Part shown: positions 49,503 through 61,239 of the stretch, piece after piece
How the letters are laid out: each line of letters starts with the position of its first letter
Numbering within the stretch: the stretch's first letter is position 1
Assembly: GCA_018389105.1 (NCBI GenBank)
Contig: JACATO010001040.1
Location: 466,357 to 530,356 of the forward strand
DNA from: Nautilus pompilius
Taxonomy: Eukaryota > Mollusca > Cephalopoda > Nautilida > Nautilidae
Reading direction: 5' to 3'
DNA length: 64,000 bases
Made by a program: the position numbers and the translations under genes
Notes under the pieces: generated by a model
Database searches by the model: none
Seen by the model: only the letters and a program-made list of their open reading frames with translations
Told to the model about the DNA's origin: nothing

Positions 49503-51009
49503 ACTTTAGTAGCGATTTGATTTATCTTACCAGCTACATGAAAAATAAGCGGAAAAAGAATGGCCAATTTAACCTTTAATTTAAAGATGTCATACTATAA
49601 GCTTGGAATTTTTTTTTCTTTCCTTTTCCGCTCGCATTATTCAAACCGTTTGGTGGTGTTGCGCTGTAGCGCACCGGGGAGAATCGATATGGACCCACAA
49701 CTCCAATCCTTCGCCATCCTCGTTCAGCAAACAAAGAAAGTCGAGCCTGGAAGGTCTGGCTGTCAGCGATGGCTGGACGGCGACCGCGATCGATCCCGGC
49801 CCAGGACGATGAGAGACGCCAAAGTAAACAGTTATCTCTGCGAAGGATGGATTGCGACAAATTCGCTCCGGCAGATTGATAACATTCGCGAGTTCCACTA
49901 CTATGGCAGTTCTTCTATTCGCGCTGTTATTGACTTCCAAGGGGGTGGCGGCGGGATGGCTTACTGTTTAGAATACACTGTCTTTCTAATTCTACCGGGA
50001 TCCGCCGCAGGTGTTTGTTTTTTTCCCGACTGCGCTCAGAGATTGGAACCACGCGGCCAGGAGTCCGCACGATTGCGCGATAGGTTGCGCTGCGATCGGC
50101 CGAGCTATCTAAAGCGCGATAACTGAGAATGTGCTACTCGGCATACGGGCTCATCTATTTTGTTTATCGTTCTTATCATTATTACTTTTTAATTTTTAAA
50201 AAAAAATTGTTATTGTTATTATTATTATTATTATTATTAAATAAGACGATTTGAAATTTTTGCTTGGTTAAAGTCCGATTTTACGACGCAAAACGACTAG
50301 CGAAGCCGCCCCGATACCATGGTGTTTGTGTTTTTGAACATAAAAGCTGGGCTGGTGGCCTCGTTGTATGATGAACTAACCCTGAACAACCGATTAGCTT
50401 AATTCGATATATTGTTTTCTTGTTTCCGAAGTTAAATTAATGCGAGGCTCAAATATACGGGGAAACATCTGTGTAATAATATCTCGTAATTATTGGCAAC
50501 AGACAAAAGGGTAAAAGTCGTAATTTTCGATAACCGAAAAAGAAAAAAAAGAGGGAAGGAATTTTTTATGTTGCCATGGATTTTCAAACCGAGTCCTTCT
50601 TCAGTTAAGGGTCAAATTTAACTGCCTTTATATATATATATATCGGTCGATACTGATCAATATTAACGAATTGTATGGGAAACCATCCGCATCGGATCCG
50701 CTTGGCGCGTTTGACTCGCAGCTTTCGTCTAAAAAGAAATAGATCATTGCGAGTTAACAAGCAATTTACTTTTCTGACATGCAAACTACAAACTGACTAA
50801 ATGTGAAGGAGAGATGGCCAATAAAAGAACAACCCTAACCCCTGATTGGCTTGTTCGATAGAGAATTATTCAGCAATTATCGTGTACATTTTACCGTGTG
50901 GATATTTGAGCTACATCGCCTTCCCGCTGATCAAAGTTAGCGCGGCCTAGCGCCATAGATGAAAAAAAAAAATGGCATCAGGTCTATTTAAATAAATGCG
51001 AAATAATAC

Positions 51010-51040
<31 letters not shown>

Positions 51041-51285
51041 TTTTATTTTATTTAATTTCCAACAGTAAAGGAAAAAAAAAACCCATATGCAAATCTTTTT
51101 TAAAATTTAATTAAAAAGTAAAAAGCAAAATTAGATTTTAAAAAATACCAAAAATCTATTTTTGTTTAATTTGTTAAAATTAAATAACTCAGTAACAAGG
51201 TCGCCAACGTGTACAGTGTTGCAAATAATTATGGAGACAGGAAAAACTGTGTATAAAGCGCATATAACACGTGACAGGGTCACAT
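49503..51285. other. Stretch without a supported gene
   Basis: A 188-codon plus-strand frame at 49560-50126 has no recognisable domain and no family resemblance I can name; I treat it as chance. (ATT)n runs lie at 50214-50240 and 51003-51043. Confidence 0.5.
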
Positions 51286-51289
51286 CTCA

Positions 51290-52200
51290 TGCGTTAAAGC
51301 GAAATACTCCATAATGTAGTAAGGTGGTGGTCTAGCACAATCCGACTGGTTTTCCTGCGAGCAATCAGGAAGTGCCACACCGCAGAAGAACTGCATAAGC
51401 ACAGGCAATGATATCGCTGGAGTATCGGAAACGCTGAGGCTCCTGAGAAGGAAGGCAAGTGGACAGAAATCCAAAGACTTAGCTGGCGAGGGCTACGCCA
51501 TGCGGAAGATTGTAGGTTAACTTGAATTGAAGTTTCGGATGCAAGTCTGAAACTCGTCCCGTTGCCAGCAGACGCGGTCAGTAGAGATCTTGCAAATGAC
51601 CTGGCTGCCAGTAAACGTTTGTTCGAGAACAGCAGGATACAGTGCCAGTGTGGAGGGCCCCGGGTAGCTGCCGAGGAGAGGCAGCAGAGATAAAACAGTG
51701 GGATGAGAGCAAACCCGGATGAAGATGCTTCTCTTCGCAGATGAGTTCGTGTTCGAACTGTTTTGGCGATAGTCAGTGGTAGTTTGTTTGAAGACGAACC
51801 GTGGAGGCGGGCGGCGTACAACGGCTATGGTAAAGCGTGACGGTGGATCGATACAGGTGCGTGGCTGCATGATATCGGGTGCTCGCATGGTATACTGACC
51901 ACCGACACGTGCAGGCAGGTTCTCATACACCCGCCACTCCCTCGGGAAGACATAGCATCGGGAGGCGATTCACCTTCTGACGTGACCGTGATCCCACACG
52001 ACCAGCCGATGAGGCGGGGGTGGGGGGGGACATCTGGAACGTAAAGAAGTTGGTGGAACTTCTCACGGGACTATAAGTGGTCACGTGGCTACAGGGGAAG
52101 TCGAAAGGCGACGATGAATTGTGCAAAGCGGTACAGGCTGTTTAGAGCAGCATCTCAGTCAGTGGTGTCGTTGCTTTTCTAAGCACCTACATGTTTGAGT
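51290..52200 (+). pseudogene. Tc1-like transposase relic
   Basis: Motifs occur in family order on the plus strand. LFADEFVFELF corresponds to the first catalytic block (L.SDES+FELF). TTAMVKRDGGSIQVRGCMIS corresponds to VPTVKHGGGSVMVWGC.S. Near the end, DELCKAVQAV with SSISV resembles the C-terminal helix (ELW+AVQ..W..I). Multiple stops and frame changes make it inactive. Terminal repeats were not identified. Confidence 0.72.
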
Positions 52201-54040
52201 AATTACGGGAAAAGCTAACTGGACGGGCATCCGCAACACGGATATCATTCTAAACAATTTTGAAGCTTCTCAAAGAAATAAAAGCCGGGGGGGATCCGGA
52301 ATTTGATTGATATCTAATTTTAGGAGGAGACCAAGGGAAGGTCTAATTCTCTGCATATTCCATCTCCAAGATCATCATCTTAGCAAATGTATCTGCATAA
52401 AGATTGCAGATTTTGCATTCACATGGGGTAAGCACCGACACCCTCAGCGGTCCCTCACAACATTAACCTTACAAGGTCGGCCACCTTACAACTGCACCTA
52501 CATGAAGGATAAGCAGATCTCGCCATCTTCTTGTCTATCGCGATATTTAACCCTTTCGGGAGCGTGTTAAAAACACGCCAATCTCCGACCGAGGCCAGTT
52601 GTGTTTTTTTTTTTTTTTTTTTTTAATTTTGCAGACGAATCCGACTGATACTGAATAAAGGAACAACACGGCAGAGAGTGTAAAAGGGAAGGGTTAGTTT
52701 CCACGTCGCGTCTGCAGAAGCTCTCATAACAGGAGTCGGTCGGAAAAAAAGAAAAAAAACAAAAACAAGAAGTATATATATATTTTTTGGTCAAATTGCG
52801 CCATTTCTCAGATTCGCCATCCCGGTTAATTACTTTCACTATTCCGTTCGTGTCTCACGTAGGAAAGAAGTTTTTTTTTTTTGCGGCAATATTTACTTCT
52901 GTTGTTTTTATTCCTAAATGAATTCCTTCTAGCAAATGAGGTGATCGAAGTTGTCTACCTTGCATCATAAAGTTAGCGTCTAAATATAATATTCAAGACC
53001 GCAGATTCAAAACAGATTTTCTCGTTTGTTTGTTTCCTAATCACTGATATTTAATAGGTTTTTTTATCACTTATATAAAAGTAAACAGCATATCATTTGG
53101 TTGTCGCGATTGCGGAGTCGCATTTCGGTCTCCGATCTGTTTGGTCTTTAAGCCAGTTGGCGTTTAGCTAATTCCAGTTTTTCTGGGCCAGCCTCGTTCT
53201 ATGAGTTTTCCCAGGATTCGTCAGTTTACTTCCGCTACTAAGCAGAAGAGTTCTATCAGGTTCCCTCCAGCACCCACTCGATGATATTCTGCTCGCTTGT
53301 AGAAGCACTTTAGTTCGCACGCTTACAAAGCCCCTGTTCTCTGTCTCTCGTACTGCTAAATTAAGAACATGGTTTATTTCTGATAGTTTCTCCGACAAAA
53401 TCCTGAGCGGAATCCACATAATATGTCTGCAAGGACAACAGAGGTACCGACAAAATCAAACAGCTAAAATAAGAGGATATTTTGGTTGCACCGACTACCG
53501 ATTTCTAACCATATCTTCCTTTGGGGTTTAGGATCATTAAGGTTACATTTTCTGCATATGGACTGATTGTCATATGCTGGAGTTTAAGGTTTAGGTCGTT
53601 AGGCTTTTATGACTGTAGATACAGGAAGAAACTCGATCTCAAATGAAACTGAGGGTTCCGACCGGCAACTCGTGTGAAAACGATACAAAAACGTATGATT
53701 CAGCGAACATCATCGCATGTCAACGTGAAAAGGAATAGACAGCTCTTGCGAATTCAGAAAAGATAACCGGGTAATAGTTAATAGCCTGAAAGACGAAAAA
53801 TGTCTTTATCTGTTTGAAAAAAAAAAAAAAAAACGAAATGAACAAAACTATATACTCGGGTGGCGTCCATTTTCGCTTTTCTAAAAAAAATTTTTTAAAG
53901 AGTTACTGTCATTTTGTCATTTGTCATTTGTCTAAGTCAAATACCTACGCATACAGCCGGATGTTAAAAAAAATAGGAGAATCCCTGTGATGTCACAATG
54001 AGGAGTTAAATCCCTTAAAAGGACGATCACGTGTTCCGAG
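52201..54040. other. Stretch without a supported gene
   Basis: Contains the short inverted repeat GCGTGTT-AAA-AACACGC near 52562-52578 and poly-T / poly-A tracts (52603-52624, 53818-53834). A minus-strand frame at 53168-53419 with a true ATG has no recognisable domain. Confidence 0.5.
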
Positions 54041-54041
54041 A

Positions 54042-54628
54042 GAGAGAGAGAGAACGTCAGTATAGAGAGATATGACGTCAGCACATGGAGAGAGAGATAA
54101 CGTCAGTATAGAGAGATGTGACGTCAGTACTGAAAGTAATAACGTCAGTATAAAGAGATATGACGTCAGTACATGGAGAGAGATAACGTCAGTGTAGAGA
54201 GATATAACGTCAGTATAGAGAGATATGACGTCAGTATAGAGAGATATGACGTCAGTACTGAAAGTAATAACGTCAGTATAAAGAGATATGACGTCAGTAC
54301 ATGGAGAGAGATAACGTCAGTGTAGAGAGATATAACGTCAGTATAGAGAGATATGACGTCAGTATAGAGAGATGTGACGTCAGTACTGAGAGTAATAACG
54401 TCAGTATAAAGAGATATGACGTCAGTACATGGAGAGAGATAACGTCAGTGTAGAGAGATATAACGTCAGTATAGAGAGATATGACGTCAGTATAGAGAGA
54501 TGTGACGTCAGTACTGAGAGAGATAACGTCAGTATAGAGATATGACGTCAGTACATGGAGAGAGAGAGAACGTCAGTATAGAGAGATATGACGTCAGTAC
54601 ATGGAAGAGGAGAGAACGTCATATATCA
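54042..54628 (+). repeat. CRE-palindrome satellite array with 128-bp higher-order period
   Basis: By hand count there are 13 perfect TGACGTCA and about 14 related TAACGTCA/GAACGTCA cores in under 600 bp, set in GAGAGATAT spacers. Basic units are about 20-25 bp. A higher-order unit beginning TGACGTCAGTACTGA recurs at 54119, 54247, 54375 and 54503, exactly 128 bp apart each time. Purine-rich strand is plus here, opposite to the array at 43.7 kb. Confidence 0.95.
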
Positions 54629-55160
54629 GTCTATGAGATCATTATATAGATAACAGAATAATAGAGAGAGAATTTTTGAAAAAAAAAGCGATTCTTCTTC
54701 GAGCTTTTAATTACTGGAAAAGTTGCATATGTGGTACCTAACAAAGAGTTTGCAAACGGAGGAAAAGCTATGCTATAAAGCTTGAAATTAATATTGTGCT
54801 AAAAAAGTTAGAAACTAGCTCAATATTTATTAACCAAAACTAAACCTGACTCTGTGGTGACGTCATGTGTGGGTTCTGTCAGCGGATAACCGGCGGAGTG
54901 GTTTTTTTTTTTGCGCTGCACTAAATTCCCCTAGCTTTCTTCTGCTCCTGGTCAGGTGGCAGTCTGTAGTCTCTTCCGTAAGCTGGCAGTTTCCCCAGCA
55001 TCGTTCGACTCCTTTTCCCGCCTGCTGACTGTTATTTTTTTTCTCGTCACTGGGAAACGTTTTAAAAAAAAAGGTGGGGGGGGCAAATCTGTTTAGGGAG
55101 GGGACCGTATAGGAAGAACCACAAAAATCGCCAAAACAAATGTTCTTTTTCTTTCTCTTA
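54629..55160. other. Downstream flank of the candidate exon
   Basis: Contains an isolated TGACGTCA at 54858-54865. It would be intronic if the candidate exon at 55162-55355 is real. No next exon was recognised. Confidence 0.4.
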
Positions 55161-55161
55161 C

Positions 55162-55355
55162 AAGTCGGATTTCTCCTTCCGCGATCGGCTGAACCCTGGT
55201 CTTGAGAGGGTCTTCTCATACGACTCCAGTCGCTGATGGATTGATTTACAACATTGCAACATATCCGAGTAGTTGATTGGCGGCGTCCTACACACGATCC
55301 TGCCACTATTTAGCGCGGAGAGTATTACTGCGAAATGCTCTCGAAGTCCGCTCAT
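55162..55355 (-). CDS. Candidate 5' coding exon of an unidentified gene
   Basis: A minus-strand ATG (55353-55355) with G at -3 opens a frame of 64 codons plus 2 nt. It ends at a strong donor, CGACTT|gtaagag (exon end 55162). The peptide begins MSGLREHFAVILSALNSGRI, continues VCRTPPINYSDMLQCCKSIH and QRLESYEKTLSRP, and ends basic (RSRKEKSD). It is helix-prone and hydrophilic, with no signal peptide. Two ATTGG (inverted CCAAT) elements on the minus strand at about 55403-55407 and 55429-55433 lie just upstream, within CpG-rich DNA. That is the layout of a promoter-proximal first coding exon. I do not recognise the family. The next exon was not found; it would lie at lower coordinates. Confidence 0.4.
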
Positions 55356-55500
55356 TGCTGGCGATCCAAGCAAAGGTATTAATTGCTCGTTTACGTAAGC
55401 GGCCAATCAGCGCGGCGTCAGAAGCCTGCCAATAAGCTAAGACGTTACCGGATCTTCGGGAGGGAGGAGGGGCTGTATCAAAGCGCTCGACGGAGCGCAA
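55356..55500 (-). promoter_or_regulatory. CpG-rich putative promoter of the candidate exon
   Basis: GC- and CpG-rich sequence with two minus-strand ATTGG motifs (in CTGATTGGCCGC and CTTATTGGCAGG), typical NF-Y sites of TATA-less promoters. No TATA box was seen. Confidence 0.35.
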
Positions 55501-56440
55501 CTGCAGTAGCTGTGCCCTTTAAAGAAAATAGGAGATTGCCGGCGGTGAACAAAAAGACAATATTGCTTACAAGGGGCTCTCTTAAAGCCTGTGTGCCAGA
55601 AACAGGATGCACTGCAGAAAAAAAAACCCACAAATATCCAGGAAATGGCGAGCAGTCCACCCCACCGGTCTCCTTCGAGGGTCTGATTGTGAGACAACCC
55701 CCCGGCCAGGCCAGCTTCCGGTCCTGCACTTCATAAGGTTGCGCCGTGAATTCTCACCGAGATAACTTACTGATATCCGGTTGAGAACAATGTAATAAAT
55801 ACCTGATGAGCAAAAGAGATGTCGGAGAAGATCTGATGGATGCAAAGACCAACTACGGATTGATTAAAAGAAACCATTCGGTGGCGTTTCTCATAGCTTG
55901 GAATTATTAATGCGCGGAGGCGTACAGGCTGGGTCCAGTCCTCTTAAGTTTAGAAAGAGGGCAACGAAAGGTGGGGGAGGAAAACTAAAAAGGGGCCTTA
56001 CAATATGTCGGAGATATTGCGACATTTGAAATTGAAATCCAGAAAGGAATTTTCCAGCGAGATCCATTTTCACTGCACATCTGTTGCATCTCCTTACGTC
56101 CTTGCATCGAGGAGATGGGGACGTCTCAGCGACGTGATCTACAGGGGGGGGGACGCTGTTAGATACCAGCCTTGCTGACTGGGAAATTTACCTGGGTACG
56201 GTTTGCGGCTTCTGACCGGTTGGAGGGTGCAAGCCATTTTACATGTACCCGGCAGACCCTACCAGAATCTTTCCGTTTATCAGGTTCGGGAGGAAACTCG
56301 CGCGGCCGGTTGGTGAAGAGGGTCGAGAGCAAAGCTTTATGTGGATGACCTGAAGTTAAAGTAAAAACGGTGAAGAATCAAGAGGAAGCCGTCTTATCTG
56401 TGTCTCCAACAGGAGTTGTTTCTGGCAGAGACTGATGTAG
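55501..56440. other. Stretch without a recognised gene
   Basis: Several overlapping short frames without motifs. Nothing supported. Confidence 0.5.
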
Positions 56441-56444
56441 AGGA

Positions 56445-56558
56445 ATCTCTCTCTCTCGTCTCTCTCTCTCTCACTCTCTCTCTCTCTGCTCTCGCTCTCT
56501 CTCCTCTCTCTCCTCTCTCTCCTCCTCTCCATTCATCTCTCTCTCTCATCGCTCTCTC

Positions 56559-56601
<43 letters not shown>

Positions 56602-56614
56602 CTCATCTCTCTCT

Positions 56615-56654
<40 letters not shown>
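56445..56654 (+). repeat. CT microsatellite without CRE cores
   Basis: About 210 bp of (CT)n broken by CATC, CTCC and CTCG steps. No TGACGTCA. Confidence 0.92.
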
Positions 56655-56656
<2 letters not shown>

Positions 56657-57151
56657 GCATCTTAGGGAAATTGTTCGACTGTTTCCAGTGACCCAAGCCC
56701 CGAGGTTTGGCAGTAGAAGGTTAACTACGCTCGGCAAACACAGAGCTTTGTCTCCATCTCCTGCTTCCGCGGTGATGCCAGGAATTCTCTCCGAACGCAC
56801 TGCTGGCCTTTCTTTCCTCGATCAATTAAGACATCGATCTGGAGATAAAGAAACGGGGGAGCATGGGACGCGCTGGCATGGCCAATTAAAAAACAAAAAA
56901 AGGAGAAGCGTTGTCGACATGCAGTCTTCTGTTTTGCCTACAAGTTTAGTCTGGGACCGCAGGGTGTCAAGGTGGGAGCGGTGTTCCGGGAGATGAAGGG
57001 GCTACGGACCAGTAGGGAAGATTACGCACTTGGTTTTCTTTTCGCCCCATTTTGGGGCTGACTGAATGATGAGACTAAAAATGCGAGAAAACCGGGGGAA
57101 CAACTGTACGAAAGCACTGCGTTTACTAGACTCATCAATATAATAATAAAT

Positions 57152-57213
<62 letters not shown>

Positions 57214-58745
57214 GCAACATTCATACATACAGGCGTGCCCAACTATTCACGATGTTCTCCCCCATCCTGAGGCTGCTTTTGGATTAACTGTTGGCCACCA
57301 TGAAGAACACTGCTTGCTCTGTCAGCCATTTTCAGCTCGCTGCTTGTTTCATAAATAAGCAGCCAAACGAAGTGCGCGCGTAGACTTCAGCATCTTCCAA
57401 TGGAACCCTGACCCATCACACCCCTTCAGGGGTCTCCACGTGTATGGATGCTAATGCATGAATGCATAAGTGTGTGAGATACTGTAGATAATTTGACGCG
57501 GAGAAAAAAGATAATTGTGAAACAGTAAAAACTGGAGAGGACCTGACGAGGTCCCTAAGGCGGAACTTCTCGCGTCCGTATGAGAAGGGGAAAAAAGGAG
57601 AAAAAAAATTACCAAATCAGCTCGCGAACGACGTGCAGGCGCAGAAAAGCTGCAGATGGCGGGCAGGCGCAGCTTGAAGCAAGAAGAAGAAGAAGAAGAA
57701 GAAGATAAAACGCCCAGAGCAGGAAAGCGTCAACCGATGTGATGGGTATTTCGTGTTTCCGCGAGATGAATTAGGCTCGCCATTTGTTGCCATGACTACC
57801 AGCGAGCGACTGACTCGACCGAGACATTTCGAGACGGAATATACGGGAGCATGATTCTTTCTCTTAAAAATTAAAAAAAAAAAAAATATTCTTATCCGAA
57901 CGACTGCAATTAGTTTTGAGACCGCAGCCTCTTTTAACGTCCGGTGTTTGTTTGTTTTTTTTCGTTTCGTTATTTCCCGCCTCAGGTGCTTTTTGAGACG
58001 ACCCCCCTCCTCCCTACTCCTCCGGCTCAAGCGCGGAAATGCTGTTCAGAAGAAACAGCTTTAGGCGGGAAGGCTGAGCCGGTACAAAGGAGAGAACCCA
58101 GGAATGGGAGCGGGGGGGGGGGCGTTACCTCGTAGTAATCAACAGAACCTATTCTGGGATGGCGGACAGAAACGCGCCCGGCATCCGCAGAAACCAGACA
58201 GCTTCGTAGTGGCGCTGTTAATGAGCTCATCTCTGCGATCGTACGCTCCGCCAGGCGCGCGTCGACGGCGACCGGAACCGTTGGACACGTGTAACTCTGG
58301 CGCCAGTTGGAGCGCGGACGGGATCCATTAACCCGGCGGATAACTTTAGCGACCTCCCAAATACTTACGCAGTTACACACATCTGTCTCGGATGCGTGCC
58401 GCAACTGGTCTGACGCTGACTGGAAACGGAGCTGCTCCGCCCGAACTTTGGCGTTATTCAGCAAGAACGGAATCTGGAGAAGCGATTATTACGCGAATTC
58501 AGAACGCATTTCAGTCCTCCCACTTCTTAAAATCTGTTAGGGATGCGGGATACGAGTTGCCTTTACCTTTGAAACGGCGTTACGAAGAATCGGTCGCCTA
58601 AATAATCTTTGTCCGAAATCTTCAAAGAAATATCCTTTTTTTTTTGTTGTTTTTCATCCGCAATTAAAATTTTGTTGCAGTCAGATTTATAAATATCAAA
58701 ACTGTTTTTCTCTTGTTAAAGATGTTTATTCGAATGGCGCTTAAT
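56655..58745. other. Stretch without a supported gene
   Basis: Holds an (AAT)n microsatellite at about 57135-57213 and a (GAA)n run at 57677-57704. CpG-rich DNA at 58.0-58.6 kb has overlapping open frames on both strands, none with a recognisable domain. Confidence 0.5.
57135..57213 (+). repeat. (AAT)n microsatellite
   Basis: About 79 bp of AAT/ATA units, the longest trinucleotide repeat in the window. Confidence 0.93.
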
Positions 58746-58747
58746 GG

Positions 58748-59462
58748 AGATATACAAAGAGATATATATGACGTCACGTCATTATAAAGAGAGGTGTGAT
58801 GCCATTATAAAGACAGATATGACGTCATTAATAAGAGAAGTATGCCGCCAGTACAGCGAGAGATATGACGTCATTACAAAGAGATATATATGACGTCACG
58901 TCATTATAAAGAGAGGTGTGATGTCATTATAAAGACAGATATGACGTCATTAATAAGAGAAGTATGCCGCCAGTACAGCGAGAGATATGACGTCATTACA
59001 AAGAGAGATATGACGTCGTTACAAAGAGAGGTGTGATGTCATTATAAAGACGGATATGACGTCATTAATAAGAGAAGTATGTCGCCAGTACAGTGAGAGA
59101 TATGACGTCAGTATAGCGAGAGATATGACGTCATTACAAAGAGAAATATGGCGTCAATACATCGAGAGATATGACGTCATTACAAAGAGAGATATGACGT
59201 CATTATAAAGAGAGGTGTGATGTCATTATAAAGACAGATATGACGTCATTACAAAGAGAGATATGACGTCAGTACAAAGAGAGATATGACGTCAATACAT
59301 CGAGAGATATGACGTCATTATAAAGAGAGGTGTGATGTCATTATAAAGACAGATATGACGTCATTAATAAGAGAAGTATGCCGCCAGTACAGCGAGAGAT
59401 ATTATGTCATTACAAAGAGAGATATGACGTCAGTACAGCGAGAGATATGACGTCAGGAGAGA
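58748..59462 (+). repeat. CRE-palindrome satellite array, largest
   Basis: By hand count 18 perfect TGACGTCA between 58769 and 59455, plus decayed cores (TGATGTCA, TGATGCCA, TGACGTCG, TGCCGCCA, GGCGTCA). Units are of the form GAGAGATATGACGTCATTAC. A block of about 122 bp is repeated near the start (cores at 58769 and 58891; 58820 and 58942), after which the order becomes irregular. Two cores are fused as TGACGTCACGTCA. Confidence 0.95.
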
Positions 59463-60485
59463 GGGAGAGACTTTTAAAAAGGTGTATCACAGATACATAA
59501 AAAATTCGTGCATTTCCGGACAGGAGCGCGGGTGAAAACTGAGATAGGAGCGAAGTCACCATGCCGTCGACCCTAATTATAAATCACAATTAGCACCAGA
59601 AGCAGCAGCAGCAGCAGTGGTGGTGGTGCTAGGTTTGTCATTATTACGTCACAGATCCCATCCGGAAAAGATACGGATGAATAATCAACACGGCCTATAA
59701 ATATAACGCTGCTAAAGTGGATTCCAGTAAACCGTGAGTTGGAAAAAGCAGAGAGCGGTGAAATAACAGCTGATCCAAGGACCCGACGGTGGTGAACCAA
59801 CCGTTTTAGGCAGCTCGACCTGGGTTTAAGTTCCTTGGTTTGTTTCCATCGAAACTCTGCGAAGTTTCTAGGGCTAGAGAGAGGAAGAACACACAAAAAT
59901 GAAATGATAAAGATATTCTAAAATGTAGGAAATTTAAACAAAATTGGTGTTCAAACGGTGGGAGGGTTAGCACAGATTGCATGGCGAATTTGTAACGAGG
60001 CAGATAAAAGTTTTCGAGGCACCAAAAAAAGAAAGAAAGGGAACGATGTTTTTAGTGGACGATGGAACAGCTAAAAGATGAAACGCGTCTAATTTTAAGA
60101 CGAATCTCGGCTACATGGAAAACGATACAGTAGCGACACCACAGAACACCCTGAAGGGAGGCCACCGCTACATTCCTGTGCTAACTATAGCTCTAGGCAC
60201 GCAAACTCTATGAGTTTGTAGAGCAAAAATCGTAGCGTCGCATCGCCCGGGGTGACTGACGTGGAAGACAGAACTCCGCTCACCCGACAGACTGCAGCAA
60301 CTGCCAATGTGTTTCAACTGCAAATACCAGAAGAAAACAAATCCTTGCTGTTTGGTTATGTGAGTCTCAGCACAGCATAAAAACACAAAAACAAACAATC
60401 AAGCCAAACTGCTTTATTATGCGTCAAATGTGTGAATTCCTCCCCTCGCTGTACGGAGGTCATCTTTCTCTGTGTACTGACATCG
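59463..60485. other. Stretch without a recognised gene
   Basis: A short AGC-rich run lies at about 59598-59616. No supported exon. Confidence 0.5.
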
Positions 60486-60528
<43 letters not shown>

Positions 60529-60658
60529 ATCTCTTTTTCTTTCCATCTCTCGCTCTCTCTCTCTCTCTCTCCTCTCTCTCCTCTTCTCTCTCCTCTCTCT
60601 CTCTCTCTCTCTCCATCTCGTCTCATCTCTCTCTCTCATCGCTCCATCTCTCTCTCTC

Positions 60659-60689
<31 letters not shown>

Positions 60690-60727
60690 TCCCTCTCTCT
60701 CCATCTCTCTCTCTCTCCATCTCTCTG
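60459..60727 (-). repeat. CT tract with one decayed CRE core
   Basis: (CT)n with CATC and CTTTTTC interruptions. Its left edge has TGTGTACTGACATCGTCGC, a damaged form of the TGTACTGACGTCATC core, linking this plain CT tract to the CRE family. Confidence 0.88.
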
Positions 60728-61235
60728 TTGGCAGGAATTGATAATAAAATCTCCAATTCATTTGCTCTTTTATCGCTGAAAAAGAATTCAATACTCTGTG
60801 TATGTCGCTTGGCTCAATCGTGCTATCTGTTCACGACTTGTTGACGAAGCAAACTCTTATTTAATGAAATTACCTTGTTAACGTCGCCATAAATAAAATC
60901 ATTATTTATATTATTAATAGCCGATCATAAACACATGTAAGCTTTTGTTTTATTAAGGTTTCCGAACAGTTTGCCCATGCTACGCATTAATGAGTTTCTC
61001 TCTCTCACACACACACACACACGAGTCTTGTGCCAGCTAATGTGAACGCCACAGCTTTTCCCCACATTTTTCAGTCTACAGCTTCTTTTTTAGCCCGTAT
61101 GCACAAAGAATGTCAGAGTCTCGGAGATCTGTAGCGAAGGCTGCGGAGAACAGTTTAGACGCTGAGGCAGGCTCGATATCACCGAAAGGAAAACAGGAAT
61201 CTAAACAAAAGAGAAAGTTCTCAGCAAAAGACGAC
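60728..61235. other. Stretch before the last Tc1 relic
   Basis: Contains a (CA)n run at about 61005-61022. The part from about 61.09 kb may be N-terminal transposon sequence but shows no clear motif. Confidence 0.45.
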
Positions 61236-61239
61236 GCAC

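Noticed and set aside
49560-50126. 188-codon plus-strand open frame
   Set aside because: No domain, no family resemblance, low-complexity start, and overlapped by long frames on the other strand in GC-richer DNA. Chance is the simpler explanation.
58027-58464. 145-codon minus-strand frame in CpG-rich DNA
   Set aside because: The frame opens at TTG, not ATG, competes with plus-strand frames, contains a Pro run from a C tract, and has no recognisable domain.
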